A stretch of 64,000 nt of DNA from Pontiellaceae bacterium B1224 (GCA_029432815.1 JAROBA010000001.1:62001-126000); one strand, 5' to 3'; shown: positions 50,945 through 60,560, counted from the first letter of the stretch. The notes: generated by a model from the sequence alone, not told the origin. Program-made: numbers and translations.

Positions 50945-52831
50945 ATGTCGCAATCTTTCAGTAAACAGAATCTCGTTTTGTATAAAAAACAACCGGCCCT
51001 CGTTGAGCAGGTCGCTGATAAAATTTCCATCCAACTTGCTTCCGGTAAGCAGATCAAGGTGAGGGAGAAGGATATCCAGTTTCTAAACAAAGGCCCTGTG
51101 CAGAATCTGGGGGCACTGGAGCAGGAACCTGCAGGAAATCTGTCGGAAGCGTGGGAGCTGCTGCAGGGCGAGTCCGTACCCCTGGCAGATCTGGCCGAAC
51201 TGATTTATGGCGATGCCTCCCCCGCCTCCGTTTGGCATGCCTGGCTGGCGCTGGATGCGCAGCTCTATTTCACGGGATCGATCGACGAAGTGGTGGCTCG
51301 CAGTGAAGAGGAGGTGGAATCGCTTCTTGAGAAACAGCGCGAAAAAGAACAGGAGGCCGCGCTTTGGGACGACTATCTGCAACGGGTCAGGCAACGCGCG
51401 GTGGAGCCGCAGGATATCGATGCGCTGCGCGATATCGAACGGCTCGCCATCCGGAAGGCCTCAACGAACCGAACCCTGAAAGCGCTCGGCATCGAGATCA
51501 CCCCCGAAAAGGCGCATCGGTTGCTGCTCGACCTGAACCTGTGGCATGAAGCGACGAACCCCTATCCCGCCCGCTTCGACTGCTCGGCCACATCGGCCAA
51601 TGGGCCCGTTCCGGAACTGATCGACGAACAGCGCGAAGATTTAACCGCGCTCGACACCTATGCGATTGATGATGAAAACTGCACGGACCCCGACGATGCC
51701 ATTTCGCTGGATGGTGCTTCGATATGGGTACACGTTGCCGACGCGGCGGCTTTGATTGCGCCGGATTCGCCGCTCGACCACGAGGCCCGCGCCCGGGGGG
51801 CCAACCTCTATGTGCCGGAATACATCAGCACCATGCTGCCCGAAGCGGTTACCCATGTGCTGGGACTCGGGTTGTCCGACCCCTCACCTGCACTATCGAT
51901 CCAGCTGACGTTGTCCGATGCGGGCGCGCCGGTCTGCCAGAAAATTACACCGAGCTGGGTGCGTGTAAAAGGAATGAGCTATGCGGAAGCTGATCAACTG
52001 ATGGATCAATCGCCCTTTCAGGAACTGCAGGCCATCACAGCCCCCTTCCGAAAGCGCAGGATGGAAATAGGAGCGGCGCAAATTGACCTGCCGGAAGTGA
52101 AACTGAACGTGAAGCTCGGTCAGGAACCGGTCGACCTCGCTCTTCCCCACGATTTACCCCTGCCGGAGCCCGCCGCTTATACGGTAGAAATCAAACCGCT
52201 TCCCTCGTTGCAGAGTCGGCAAATGGTCACCGATGCGATGCTCATGGCAGGCGAGGCCATCGCAGACTTTTTAATCGAACACGAAATCCCGGCCCCCTTC
52301 GTTTCGCAGCCGGCGCCGGACGAGGCAACGGTTCCGGAAACAATGTCCGACATGTTTGCCTATCGCAAAAAGTTTAAGCGATCGCGCGTACATTTAGAGC
52401 CGGAGCTCCACGCCGGATTGGGGCTGCCGCGCTACACCCGCGCAACCAGTCCATTGCGCCGCTACTCGGATCTGCTTGTGCACCAGCAATTGCGCGCCTT
52501 CCTGCGCGGAGACGAAATTCTCAGCGAGTCCGATATATTGGCGCGGGTATCCGAGGCCGACGTCGCCAGCGGCCAGACCGCGATGGCCGAGCGCAACAGC
52601 AATCGTCATTGGACCTTGCTGTATATGAAACAGCATTCCGAAAAGGTTTATCGCGGTGTCGTCGTTGATAAACAAGACGACCGGGGAACCGTACTCATTC
52701 CGGAGTTAGGTATTGACGTAAAAATACGGAAGCTCGCGGACGCCTCTCTCGACCAACAAGTCGCCGTGCAACTCAACCAGATCAATTTGCCGGATCTACA
52801 TTTCACCTGCCGACTGGTTACGGAGGACTGA
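50945..52831 (+). CDS. RNB-domain ribonuclease (RNase II/R family)
   Basis: 628 residues. The N-terminal region (about 1-210) is divergent. The RNB catalytic domain (about 235-540) has the metal-binding IDDENCTDPDDAISL (the Asp cluster) and RYTRATSPLRRYSDLLVHQQL near its end. The C-terminal ~60 residues look like a short S1/OB domain (VYRGVVVDKQDDRGTVLIP). It degrades RNA 3'-to-5'. It lacks full N-terminal cold-shock domains, so it is closer to short RNB proteins than to classical Rnr. GGAACC precedes the ATG. Confidence 0.92.
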   Translation: MSQSFSKQNLVLYKKQPALVEQVADKISIQLASGKQIKVREKDIQFLNKGPVQNLGALEQEPAGNLSEAWELLQGESVPLADLAELIYGDASPASVWHAWLALDAQLYFTGSIDEVVARSEEEVESLLEKQREKEQEAALWDDYLQRVRQRAVEPQDIDALRDIERLAIRKASTNRTLKALGIEITPEKAHRLLLDLNLWHEATNPYPARFDCSATSANGPVPELIDEQREDLTALDTYAIDDENCTDPDDAISLDGASIWVHVADAAALIAPDSPLDHEARARGANLYVPEYISTMLPEAVTHVLGLGLSDPSPALSIQLTLSDAGAPVCQKITPSWVRVKGMSYAEADQLMDQSPFQELQAITAPFRKRRMEIGAAQIDLPEVKLNVKLGQEPVDLALPHDLPLPEPAAYTVEIKPLPSLQSRQMVTDAMLMAGEAIADFLIEHEIPAPFVSQPAPDEATVPETMSDMFAYRKKFKRSRVHLEPELHAGLGLPRYTRATSPLRRYSDLLVHQQLRAFLRGDEILSESDILARVSEADVASGQTAMAERNSNRHWTLLYMKQHSEKVYRGVVVDKQDDRGTVLIPELGIDVKIRKLADASLDQQVAVQLNQINLPDLHFTCRLVTED

Positions 52832-52867
52832 AGAACAGCGACTTTCAATCCTTGGAAAAAGCGACTG

Positions 52868-54583
52868 CTACTCCAGAAAATAGTTGTAGTCGCGGGCTTC
52901 TTTCGACTCGATGACTTCCATGGCATCTTCGGGGCTGATAGCGGCGATGAGGCGCTCGCGGATGGCCTGGTCGGAAACCATCGATGAAAGACTGGAAAGC
53001 ACCTTGAGGTGCAGATCTTTTTTATCTTTCGGCGTGATGATCAGCATGATGACTTTGACCGGCTCATTGTCGGGGGCATCGAATTCGATGCCTTCGCGGC
53101 AAATGGCCATGACGCCCTGAATGGAAGGCCCCTTTTCAATGTGCCCGTGCGGAATGGCGATATTGCGACCCATGGCAGTGGACATATCCTGCTCGCGCGC
53201 CACGACGGATTGATAGAGTTCTTCCTGGCTGATGTGCTCCACCCGGTGCGTTTTCATCATAAAAGCCACGAGCTGGCGAATGGCATCCCATTTATCCATC
53301 GCCTTGAGATTGACCACAATAAACTCTTCCGCCAGGAACTCCACCAGTCGCTGGCGATCGCGATTGGCTTCGCCGGACCGGACAAGTGCGGCTTTGGTGG
53401 CGAACGGGCCAATGATCTCGGCAATCGTGACTCCGGCCAGGATGATGGCACTGACGGCCTGCTTGATCTCTTCCGGAATAAAGGCATCGTTGCTGAGCAG
53501 GATCACCAGACCGATGGCAATCCCGGATTGGGGATAGAGCGCAAAGGCCATATTCTGCCAGATGCGCTTTGAGGTTTTTCCAACGATTCCTCCGAGGGCC
53601 GCCCCAATGGTTTTTCCCAGCACACGGGCCCCGAAATAAACCATGGCCACCAGACCGACCGCGAGCATGGCATCGAGGTGCAGCGACACGCCGGCCAAAG
53701 TGAAGAAGATGACATAAAGAACCGGTTCCAATGGAACCAGCGTGGTGAGCTGCCGTTCCGCGACCTCCGAACTGTTGCCCAGATAGACGCCGAAAAACAG
53801 GTTCACCAGCAGCGGGCTGAGCTGCAGATAGGCCGCCAGTCCATCGAGCAGCATGATCGCCAGAAGAATAGTTGTGAAGTCGTGAAACTTCGGTTTGCTG
53901 ACCAGCACCTTCGTGATCCATCCGGCCGCCAGCCCCAGCGACAGCGCTCCGAGCAGGTGGTAGGCGGAAAGAATCAGGGCATCGTCAATCTTACCGGTGG
54001 TTTCGCCGCTTTCAAAATAGGCGGCCACAAACGTGCGCATCATCACAAACAGCAGGATGGCCAGAATGTTATTCAGGGCGACGGCGGAAATCAGCGTTTT
54101 AACAAACGGGCCTTTGGCCCGCATTTCACGAATGAGGGCAATCGTGGTGGCCGGAGCGGTGGAGGCCGCAATACCGCCCAGCAGCAGCGTGGTTGGCCAA
54201 TCCATTCCGAAAAGACGCGATGCAATTATAACCGTGATGACCGACAGACTGACTTCAAAAAGCGAGATGGTGATGATACGGCGAATGGAGTTATGAATCC
54301 GGCGATAGGAAAGGTGCCCGCCGATACTGACCGCCACCAGGCTCATGGCAAACGTGGAGAGCGGCTGCAATGCATGCATCTGTTCGTGCGTGCCGATCAA
54401 CCCCAGACAGGCAGGGCCGATGAGAACGCCGCCGAGAATATTCCCGGTCACATGCGGCAGCTTCAGAAATTTGGCCACCCAACCTCCGGCAAAACCGGCC
54501 AGAATAAGAATGCCCACCACCAGAAAAGGACTCAGGTTTCCTGCATGAATAATCGAATCAAAAATCTGTTTCAGAGCTTCCAC
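52868..54583 (-). CDS. Cation:proton antiporter with C-terminal PTS EIIA-like domain
   Basis: 571 residues starting with GTG at 54583 (GAGGGA 6 bp upstream). The first ~390 residues form a CPA2-type antiporter (about 11-12 helices; GNILGGVLIGP, GGIAASTAPATTIALIRE and SGIAIGLVILLS). The last ~150 residues are a PTS fructose/Ntr-type EIIA domain (MDKWDAIRQLVAF to EDAMEVIESKEARDY) with the phospho-acceptor His in NIAIPHGHIE (about 480). Such fusions suggest ion exchange controlled by phosphotransfer. No PTS EI/HPr gene is in the window. It converges with the RNB gene. Confidence 0.92.
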   Translation of the reverse strand: MEALKQIFDSIIHAGNLSPFLVVGILILAGFAGGWVAKFLKLPHVTGNILGGVLIGPACLGLIGTHEQMHALQPLSTFAMSLVAVSIGGHLSYRRIHNSIRRIITISLFEVSLSVITVIIASRLFGMDWPTTLLLGGIAASTAPATTIALIREMRAKGPFVKTLISAVALNNILAILLFVMMRTFVAAYFESGETTGKIDDALILSAYHLLGALSLGLAAGWITKVLVSKPKFHDFTTILLAIMLLDGLAAYLQLSPLLVNLFFGVYLGNSSEVAERQLTTLVPLEPVLYVIFFTLAGVSLHLDAMLAVGLVAMVYFGARVLGKTIGAALGGIVGKTSKRIWQNMAFALYPQSGIAIGLVILLSNDAFIPEEIKQAVSAIILAGVTIAEIIGPFATKAALVRSGEANRDRQRLVEFLAEEFIVVNLKAMDKWDAIRQLVAFMMKTHRVEHISQEELYQSVVAREQDMSTAMGRNIAIPHGHIEKGPSIQGVMAICREGIEFDAPDNEPVKVIMLIITPKDKKDLHLKVLSSLSSMVSDQAIRERLIAAISPEDAMEVIESKEARDYNYFLE

Positions 54584-54682
54584 TTTTTGTTCCCTCGAAA
54601 ATATACGCCGTACGGTTGGAAGGATTCTGTCAAAGCATCATAGCAATGGCAAGAAATCAGGACGGAATCTAAATAGTCCCGA

Positions 54683-56395
54683 TTATTCTGCGGAGCGGAT
54701 ATCCTGAATCTGCAACTGCAGCGTGGTATTCCCCCTCCACGTATTTTCCTTCAGCGAAAATGCAACATCCAGTTTACCGTTTGGAAGTTTACTGAGGGGA
54801 TAGTTAAAAGCAATGGCCTGAAACTTCCAACCCTTGGAAGCCAGGGTCAGCTTAAGATGTTTTTCCCCCACCACGCGCGGTGCTTCGGCCAGATCAACCT
54901 GCAACAGGCCCCAGACCGGTTCGGGGTTATCCTGCCCAAACGGACGGAGTTGCTTGAGTTCGTCAAAAAAATCCCTGCTTATTTCGTCTGCCGTCAGAAT
55001 CGCATCGATCTGCTGCACGGGGGAGAGATCCTGCTCCCCCAGCACCTGGGTGACGGCCGCATTGAAGTCCACTTTAAAATTTTCGAGTGTGCCCGGCTTT
55101 ACTTCAAGCCCGGCGGCCATTTTGTGCCCGCCGAATTTATTCAGATACTCCTCGCAGCGCTGCAGGCCATCGAGCAGATTATATTCTTCAATACTGCGGC
55201 AGGATCCCCGCGCGCTGCCGTCGGCTTCGATTCCCATAATAATGGCCGGACGATTGTAGTGCCGCGAAACACGCGAAGCCACGATGCCCACCACGCCGGG
55301 ATGCCACCCCTCTTTTGCCACAACCAGCCCGAAGTGTTTTTCCGGGTCGAAATAGGCATCGATTTCTTCAAACGCTTCATCGGCCATTTCGCGTTCAATA
55401 CGGCGGCGCTCGGTGTTGGTTTCATTCAAAAGCTTTGCAATCCGCTGCGCTTCGGGTGCACTTGCGGTGGTGAGCAACTGTAGCGCCTGCATCGGCTGGC
55501 CGATACGGCCGGCCGCATTAATGCGCGGCCCAAGCTGAAATCCCAGATGAAACGTTTCCAGTTCGCCCTTAACACCGGCCACGGTTTTAAGCGCCTGCAA
55601 ACCGACCCATTTTGTGCTGCCAAGCTGTTCGAGGCCATGCCGCACCAGAATTCGGTTTTCATCCAGCAGCGGCACAATATCGGCCACCGTTCCGAGGGCC
55701 ACAATATCGAGATAGTGCCTGAGTTCAACGCCAAGGGCCGACGGCTTCTTCAATTTTCGGCCGCGTTTCACCAATGCATGGGCGAGTTTAAAAGCAACCC
55801 CGACCCCCGAAAGGATTTCCAGCTTCGGGCAATTTCCAAGCTTTGGATTAATCAGCGCGAAGGCCGGTGCCGTCTGCTCTTCGGGCTCGTGGTGGTCGGT
55901 CACAATGACATCAATGCCGCGTGCCTGCACCGCCTGCACACTCTCCACCGAATTCACGCCGCAATCGACCGATACCACCACCGTTGAACCGTGCTCTTCC
56001 AGACAGCGTTCCAGGGCGTCGGCCGACAGACCGTAGCCTTCGTCCAGCCGATCAGGAATGAACGGATTAACATCGCCCCCCAGTGCCGTAAAAATTTTCG
56101 TAAGCAATGCGGCAGAAGTTACTCCGTCCACATCGTAGTCGCCAAATACCGTAATGCTCTCGCCGGCATCGATCGCTTTCCAAAGTCTGGAAACCGCCTT
56201 TTCCATGTCGGGCAGCAGAAAGGGATCGGACAGGTTGGTCAAGCGTGGCGCAAAAAACGCTTTCGCTTCTTCCAATGTCTGGAAACCGCGCAGTACCAGC
56301 AAGCGGGCAATGGGAACCGGGAATCCGCTTGCTGCACTCAGTGTTTTGACCCGCTCTTCATCGGCGGACCGGATGTTCCAACGTTTGGAAGCCAT
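54683..56395 (-). CDS. recJ: Single-stranded-DNA-specific exonuclease RecJ
   Basis: 570 residues, normal length. DHH/DHHA1 nuclease that degrades ssDNA 5'-to-3' in recombination and mismatch repair. Motifs: GDYDVDGVTSAALL (about 81-94), SVDCGVNS, VTDHHEPEE (DHH, about 159-167), GPRINAAGRIGQP, and the DHHA1 end block GGHKMAAGLEV. The ATG is one base after the stop of the preceding gene and has no clear ribosome site, so coupling is likely. Four copies of the 15-bp palindrome lie in the gene, one covering codons 3-7. Confidence 0.95.
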   Translation of the reverse strand: MASKRWNIRSADEERVKTLSAASGFPVPIARLLVLRGFQTLEEAKAFFAPRLTNLSDPFLLPDMEKAVSRLWKAIDAGESITVFGDYDVDGVTSAALLTKIFTALGGDVNPFIPDRLDEGYGLSADALERCLEEHGSTVVVSVDCGVNSVESVQAVQARGIDVIVTDHHEPEEQTAPAFALINPKLGNCPKLEILSGVGVAFKLAHALVKRGRKLKKPSALGVELRHYLDIVALGTVADIVPLLDENRILVRHGLEQLGSTKWVGLQALKTVAGVKGELETFHLGFQLGPRINAAGRIGQPMQALQLLTTASAPEAQRIAKLLNETNTERRRIEREMADEAFEEIDAYFDPEKHFGLVVAKEGWHPGVVGIVASRVSRHYNRPAIIMGIEADGSARGSCRSIEEYNLLDGLQRCEEYLNKFGGHKMAAGLEVKPGTLENFKVDFNAAVTQVLGEQDLSPVQQIDAILTADEISRDFFDELKQLRPFGQDNPEPVWGLLQVDLAEAPRVVGEKHLKLTLASKGWKFQAIAFNYPLSKLPNGKLDVAFSLKENTWRGNTTLQLQIQDIRSAE

Positions 56396-56396
56396 G

Positions 56397-57815
56397 CTAT
56401 TTTTCGTCCATTGTCGTTTTCCGACCCGCGCTCAGGAAGCGGCTCACCAGCGCTTTAACGAGTATTTTTAAATCTTCATACAGCGACCGAATATGGGCAT
56501 ACCAAAGGGAATCGACTAACCGGTCTGAGTCGCTGTTATAATCCTGATAGCAGAAAACACCGGGATAGTAGTGTGAGAGTTGTTTAATGATTTCATCGTC
56601 CTCAGGATGGCGCATCGGCGGTTGTCCGCAGAGAAACATGCGGCCTCTCAATACCAGCAGAATGCGGGGGAAACGATCCAGCGAAAGAGCACGGAACACT
56701 CGATATACAACCGACTTCCGGTCGGTCTGTTTTATAAACACCGGCAGAGAAATATTTCCGGTATTCGGATCGTGATATTGTTTTTTCCGGAAACGGGCAG
56801 TTCCGGAAATCCGAATCAGCGGGAGGAGAAGGCAGAATGGAATGACCTGAACCAGCGCTATCGCCAGCGCCACACACCACAGAATCAGATAGCGCACAAC
56901 ATCTCCCGTACGCATATCCTGCCGGTTATGAGCAATCAGCCAGGAATCGGTAATTTCGATCGTGGTTCCGTCTGACGGATCAATAACCCGGTTGCCTGCC
57001 ACAATTTTATTCCGGATCTCCAGATTCCGGCCGATATACGTATCGTCGAGAATCAGACAATCAGTCAACTCGCTGAAGGCATCTATAATGACGTGGTTGG
57101 CCACCACTGCATTGGGTCCAATGGTAGTCATGGCCCCGAAACGGCAGTCGTCGCCCACGAGGATCGGCGCCTGCAGATGGCTCGAAGGCGGCGTGCGGAC
57201 ATTGTAGCCGAGAGAGCTGCCGTCGCCCCCCGAAAAACCGGCGGTGACATACCGCGAGAATTCGGCGCGAACCATCTTCATGTTCAGTTCGAAATAATCG
57301 CCTATGCTACCCATCACATAGGGATTGATATGAATTTCCTCCAGCCCCCGGTTCCGTTCGATGCAATCGCCGATCAGCACGCTCAGCTCCTCCCCGTTTT
57401 TTCCGTAGATAAAATAAGGCACATCACCAAACTTATGGCAGCAGGTCTGCAGCTTTTTAAACCCATCGGGCCGGAAGCCCTGACGGCGGCGCATAAAGAA
57501 AGGCCCTCCGAAATACAGGAGTCCGTTTTTCCAATAGTTGGAAATTGATTTCAGATAGTCCACTGCAGTTTCGTTGCTGCGGGAGAAAACATATTCGACC
57601 ACCACATTCCAGCGGTCGCCGGAGCGGACATAGTCCTCCACTTCCTTTGCACCTTCCCCCAGAAGAATATGCACGGAACGTATTCCCATTCCGGTGCAGG
57701 TCTCCAGCCAATAGTCGATCAGCGGCCGGTTTGCCACGGGAAGCAAAGCCCAGGATGTGTCGCCTATCTGCTTGGCCCATTTACAGGTCAGGGATGTGTT
57801 GAGTACGGCAATCAT
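56397..57815 (-). CDS. Degenerate NDP-sugar transferase / sugar-transferase fusion
   Basis: 472 residues. The N-terminal part (about 1-230) resembles NDP-sugar pyrophosphorylases (LLPVANRPLIDYWLE) but lacks the GGxGTRLxP loop; the start reads LNTSLTCKWAKQIG. A left-handed-beta-helix-like stretch (about 215-300: LVGDDCRFGAMTTIGPNAVVANHVII) is followed by a hydrophobic segment (about 308-332). The C-terminal part (about 375-470) resembles bacterial sugar transferases (SLDRFPRILLVLRGRMFLCGQPP), where the usual IDE.P..NVL.GDMS.VGPRP is strongly altered. A non-catalytic partner of the canonical sugar transferase upstream is plausible. Start has GGAACC. Confidence 0.72.
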   Translation of the reverse strand: MIAVLNTSLTCKWAKQIGDTSWALLPVANRPLIDYWLETCTGMGIRSVHILLGEGAKEVEDYVRSGDRWNVVVEYVFSRSNETAVDYLKSISNYWKNGLLYFGGPFFMRRRQGFRPDGFKKLQTCCHKFGDVPYFIYGKNGEELSVLIGDCIERNRGLEEIHINPYVMGSIGDYFELNMKMVRAEFSRYVTAGFSGGDGSSLGYNVRTPPSSHLQAPILVGDDCRFGAMTTIGPNAVVANHVIIDAFSELTDCLILDDTYIGRNLEIRNKIVAGNRVIDPSDGTTIEITDSWLIAHNRQDMRTGDVVRYLILWCVALAIALVQVIPFCLLLPLIRISGTARFRKKQYHDPNTGNISLPVFIKQTDRKSVVYRVFRALSLDRFPRILLVLRGRMFLCGQPPMRHPEDDEIIKQLSHYYPGVFCYQDYNSDSDRLVDSLWYAHIRSLYEDLKILVKALVSRFLSAGRKTTMDEK

Positions 57816-57827
57816 CGGGTTCCGGCT

Positions 57828-58169
57828 CTAATCAAACCCCCTGATGGCATCCTCTACCGATTCGTAAATCTCGAACACCTTGTAGGCCCGTGTGATTTCA
57901 AAAACCATCCGCGGCTTTTTCTGCAGGTTGGCAATCTTCATATCCCCCCCGCGTTCGCTGATTCTTTTGAGCACGGCAATTAACGTTCCGAGCCCAGCGG
58001 AGTCCATAAAGTCGACGCTTTCGAGATTGATGACATAATTCTTAACGTCGGGCTCGGCGGCCTGCCAACTCGAGAGTTCCTCGCGAAAAACATCCACCGT
58101 TGCTGCGGTGAGTGCTGCACTCACCACAACCACTCCGACCCCGTCTATCTTAGAACAGTTTACCAACAT
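57828..58169 (-). CDS. STAS-domain anti-sigma-factor-antagonist-like protein
   Basis: 113 residues, a lone STAS domain. The phospho-Ser site is in DFMDSAGLGTLI (Ser57 region), followed by LKRISERGGDMKIANL. Such proteins are switched by a kinase (phosphorylated = off) and a PP2C phosphatase. AGGGAG precedes the ATG. It sits between the sugar transferase and the fusion gene, directly downstream of a gene carrying both phosphatase and kinase domains, so it is the obvious substrate. SypA in Vibrio is a functional parallel. Confidence 0.92.
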   Translation of the reverse strand: MLVNCSKIDGVGVVVVSAALTAATVDVFREELSSWQAAEPDVKNYVINLESVDFMDSAGLGTLIAVLKRISERGGDMKIANLQKKPRMVFEITRAYKVFEIYESVEDAIRGFD

Positions 58170-58179
58170 GATCTTCTCC

Positions 58180-58914
58180 CTAATAAGCCCCGCGGCCGAA
58201 CAGCACTGCCGGGATTGTTTTCAACATAATTATAATGTCTTTCCAGATACTCTGACTCTGAATGTACTGCATATCCAGTCCGACCTGCTCGTTGAATGGA
58301 ATATCCGCCCGTCCGCCAATCTGCCACAGGCAGGTTAAGCCGGGTTTCACATGAAGCCGTTTGCGTTCGTTCAGCGTGTAGGCCTTTACTTCATCTGAAA
58401 GCGGCGGACGCGGCCCCACAATTGAAAGGTCGCCGAGCAGCACATTAAAGAACTGCGGAATCTCATCGATGCTGAAACGACGCAGGAACCGCCCGCACCG
58501 GAGTACCCGCGGATCTTCCTTCATCTTAAACGTGACGCCACCATTGGATTCATTTTGTGCCTCCAGACCTTCGCGCAGTTGGTCGGCATTGCGAACCATG
58601 GAACGGAATTTATAAAACTGGAATTCACATCCGTTCAACCCCACTCGTTTTTGTGTGTAGATCACCGGAAATCCGTCTTCGATCAGAATACATAGAGCAA
58701 CTATCAGAAACAGGGGAAACAGCAGCACGATGGCCACCAACGATACAAGAATGTCGACGAAGCGTTTTATTACCAGCAAGCTGCGCAGCATGCCTTCCCA
58801 AAGAACCAGCCGTGAGCGTTGTTTTAATTTAAGAATTTGCACATCGGCTTTTGTGATGGGAATTTCCATCCGGTTAAACAGCTCGCGCCGCGCTTTGTAG
58901 ACCGGCCGTTCCAT
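58180..58914 (-). CDS. Bacterial sugar transferase (undecaprenyl-phosphate phosphoglycosyl transferase)
   Basis: 244 residues, a small monotopic phosphoglycosyl transferase. One hydrophobic segment (about 52-78, VDILVSLVAIVLLFPLFLIVAL) anchors it. The catalytic core has FYKFRSMV, the Asp-Glu pair in FSIDEIPQFFNVLLGDLSIVGPRPP, and the end block VKPGLTCLWQIGGR. It moves a sugar-phosphate from a UDP-sugar to C55-P, the first membrane step of a polysaccharide. Its ATG overlaps the stop of the REC-PP2C-HATPase gene (TAATG), so synthesis is coupled to the regulator. Confidence 0.93.
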   Translation of the reverse strand: MERPVYKARRELFNRMEIPITKADVQILKLKQRSRLVLWEGMLRSLLVIKRFVDILVSLVAIVLLFPLFLIVALCILIEDGFPVIYTQKRVGLNGCEFQFYKFRSMVRNADQLREGLEAQNESNGGVTFKMKEDPRVLRCGRFLRRFSIDEIPQFFNVLLGDLSIVGPRPPLSDEVKAYTLNERKRLHVKPGLTCLWQIGGRADIPFNEQVGLDMQYIQSQSIWKDIIIMLKTIPAVLFGRGAY

Positions 58915-60554
58915 TATTCCCCGCCCTCGTCAACAATCGTGCAATAGGTCAGATTCTGCGACTGAACACGATAGCGTTCAATCCGGTCGGTAATGGTGTT
59001 TGTGATGGCTAAACCACGACCGCGGTCCCCCATGTGTGCTTCATCCAATTCCCGATGCAGCGCTTCTTCGAGATCCCATTCGGTTCCTTCATCGCGCAGC
59101 ACAATCTGACATACCCGGCCATCCACCCGGATTTGCAGCCAGAATGTTTCATCCTCCCCCAATCCGCTGTGATCAACCAGATTGGCCCCCAGCTCCATGA
59201 CCAATAGGCGGAGCATGGCGGCGGTATCTGAAGAGATACCCTGTGAATGAACTGCATCTTCGGCCTGCCGGGCAATATCCGACACCAGATAAATATTTCG
59301 CGGAACGGTCTGCTCCAGCACAATCTTCGCCGGATCAAGCATTTGAATCGAAATGGCCGTGCAATCGTCTGCAGCAATGTCGTATCCGCGCATATCCAGT
59401 TCATCGAGCAGTTCCACAGACTTATTGGAAAACTGCGGCTGTTGAACCACTTCACTGTAAACTTCCGATAAATAGTCTCCGCACTCTTCGCCGCTTTGGC
59501 GGTGTCGGGCTTCTGTCAGACCATCCGTAAAAAGCAGCAGATAGGAATTACCCTCATCGTTAAAAACGGTTTCATCCTTTTCCGAATAGGGTTTTTCAGG
59601 ACCGAACGGGAAACCGATGGGCGCCCCGCCCTTATTGCCGAACGTACTGAAGTCAACCAGCGTACCGTTCCGTACGAGCAACGGGTTTGGATGCCCGCAG
59701 TTCATGCACCGCCATTCCAACGTCTCCGGATCATGCACCGCCATGAACATGGTCGCATAGTAGGACGGATTATCAATCCTGCGGCGAATCACCATATTGA
59801 GTGCATTGCAGATTTCGGCGGGCCCTTTTTCCACATAGCGATGGATCATTTCGCTGGCCGTGGCCTTCAGCAATGAGGAGATCATGGCCGGTGCCACACC
59901 GTGCCCCGAAACATCCGCCACATACATGACATACTTTCCGTCGGGCAGAACAATGATATCAAATGCATCGCCGCCCACATCCATACAGGGCCGGTAGGCA
60001 ATGCGGACATCAAAGCGGCGGGAAAAGTGCGGAACATCGGAAAAAAGGGAACTCTGAATGGAACCGGCCAGCTCCAGATCCCGCGACACCCGGTTATTCC
60101 AGACGATCAGCTCGTCATTGCTTTTTTTCAAGGCCAGCGCATTGCCCACACGCAGTACCAGTTCACGCGGATTAAAGGGCTTCCGGATGTAATCCATCGC
60201 TCCGAGTTCAAAGCCGGTTTCAATGTCTTCAATTTTCGACTTGGCCGTAACCATGATCACCGGAACCCGTTCTGTCCGGATATCCGAGCGCAGCTTATCG
60301 CACAGCTCAAAGCCATCCATCTCCGGCATCATGACATCAACCAGAATCAGGTCTGGTGCTTTGCGGACCGCAATGGAAAATGCCGAAGGGCCGTCATCTG
60401 CATCCAGAACCTCGCATCCGCGCGCTTCGAGCAGTTTTCGAAGATATAAGCGATTCGGCAACTCATCATCCACCACCAAAACGCGGCCGGAAAGCGGTTG
60501 CATCAGACGCGAGGTCGGGAGTTCTTTTTCGATGAGTTGTTCGGAAGAGGGCAT
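58914..60554 (-). CDS. REC - PP2C phosphatase - HATPase switch protein (SypE/RsbU-RsbW-like)
   Basis: 546 residues, three domains. Receiver (about 22-140): VVDDELPNR, Asp in LVDVMMPEMDG, Lys in IRKPF. PP2C/SpoIIE (about 165-400): GGDAFDI, ADVSGHG, FTDGLTEA and AADDCTAIS, so metal Asps are present. HATPase (about 405-540): N box MELGANLVDHS, G1-like LRDEGTEWD, G2 RGRGLAIT, as in RsbW-type Ser kinases. It thus seems able both to phosphorylate and dephosphorylate a STAS partner under receiver control. The HPt gene is 6 bp upstream, the sugar transferase overlaps downstream, and the STAS gene follows. The domain order differs from SypE (kinase-REC-PP2C). Confidence 0.93.
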   Translation of the reverse strand: MPSSEQLIEKELPTSRLMQPLSGRVLVVDDELPNRLYLRKLLEARGCEVLDADDGPSAFSIAVRKAPDLILVDVMMPEMDGFELCDKLRSDIRTERVPVIMVTAKSKIEDIETGFELGAMDYIRKPFNPRELVLRVGNALALKKSNDELIVWNNRVSRDLELAGSIQSSLFSDVPHFSRRFDVRIAYRPCMDVGGDAFDIIVLPDGKYVMYVADVSGHGVAPAMISSLLKATASEMIHRYVEKGPAEICNALNMVIRRRIDNPSYYATMFMAVHDPETLEWRCMNCGHPNPLLVRNGTLVDFSTFGNKGGAPIGFPFGPEKPYSEKDETVFNDEGNSYLLLFTDGLTEARHRQSGEECGDYLSEVYSEVVQQPQFSNKSVELLDELDMRGYDIAADDCTAISIQMLDPAKIVLEQTVPRNIYLVSDIARQAEDAVHSQGISSDTAAMLRLLVMELGANLVDHSGLGEDETFWLQIRVDGRVCQIVLRDEGTEWDLEEALHRELDEAHMGDRGRGLAITNTITDRIERYRVQSQNLTYCTIVDEGGE

Positions 60555-60560
60555 CAGGTT

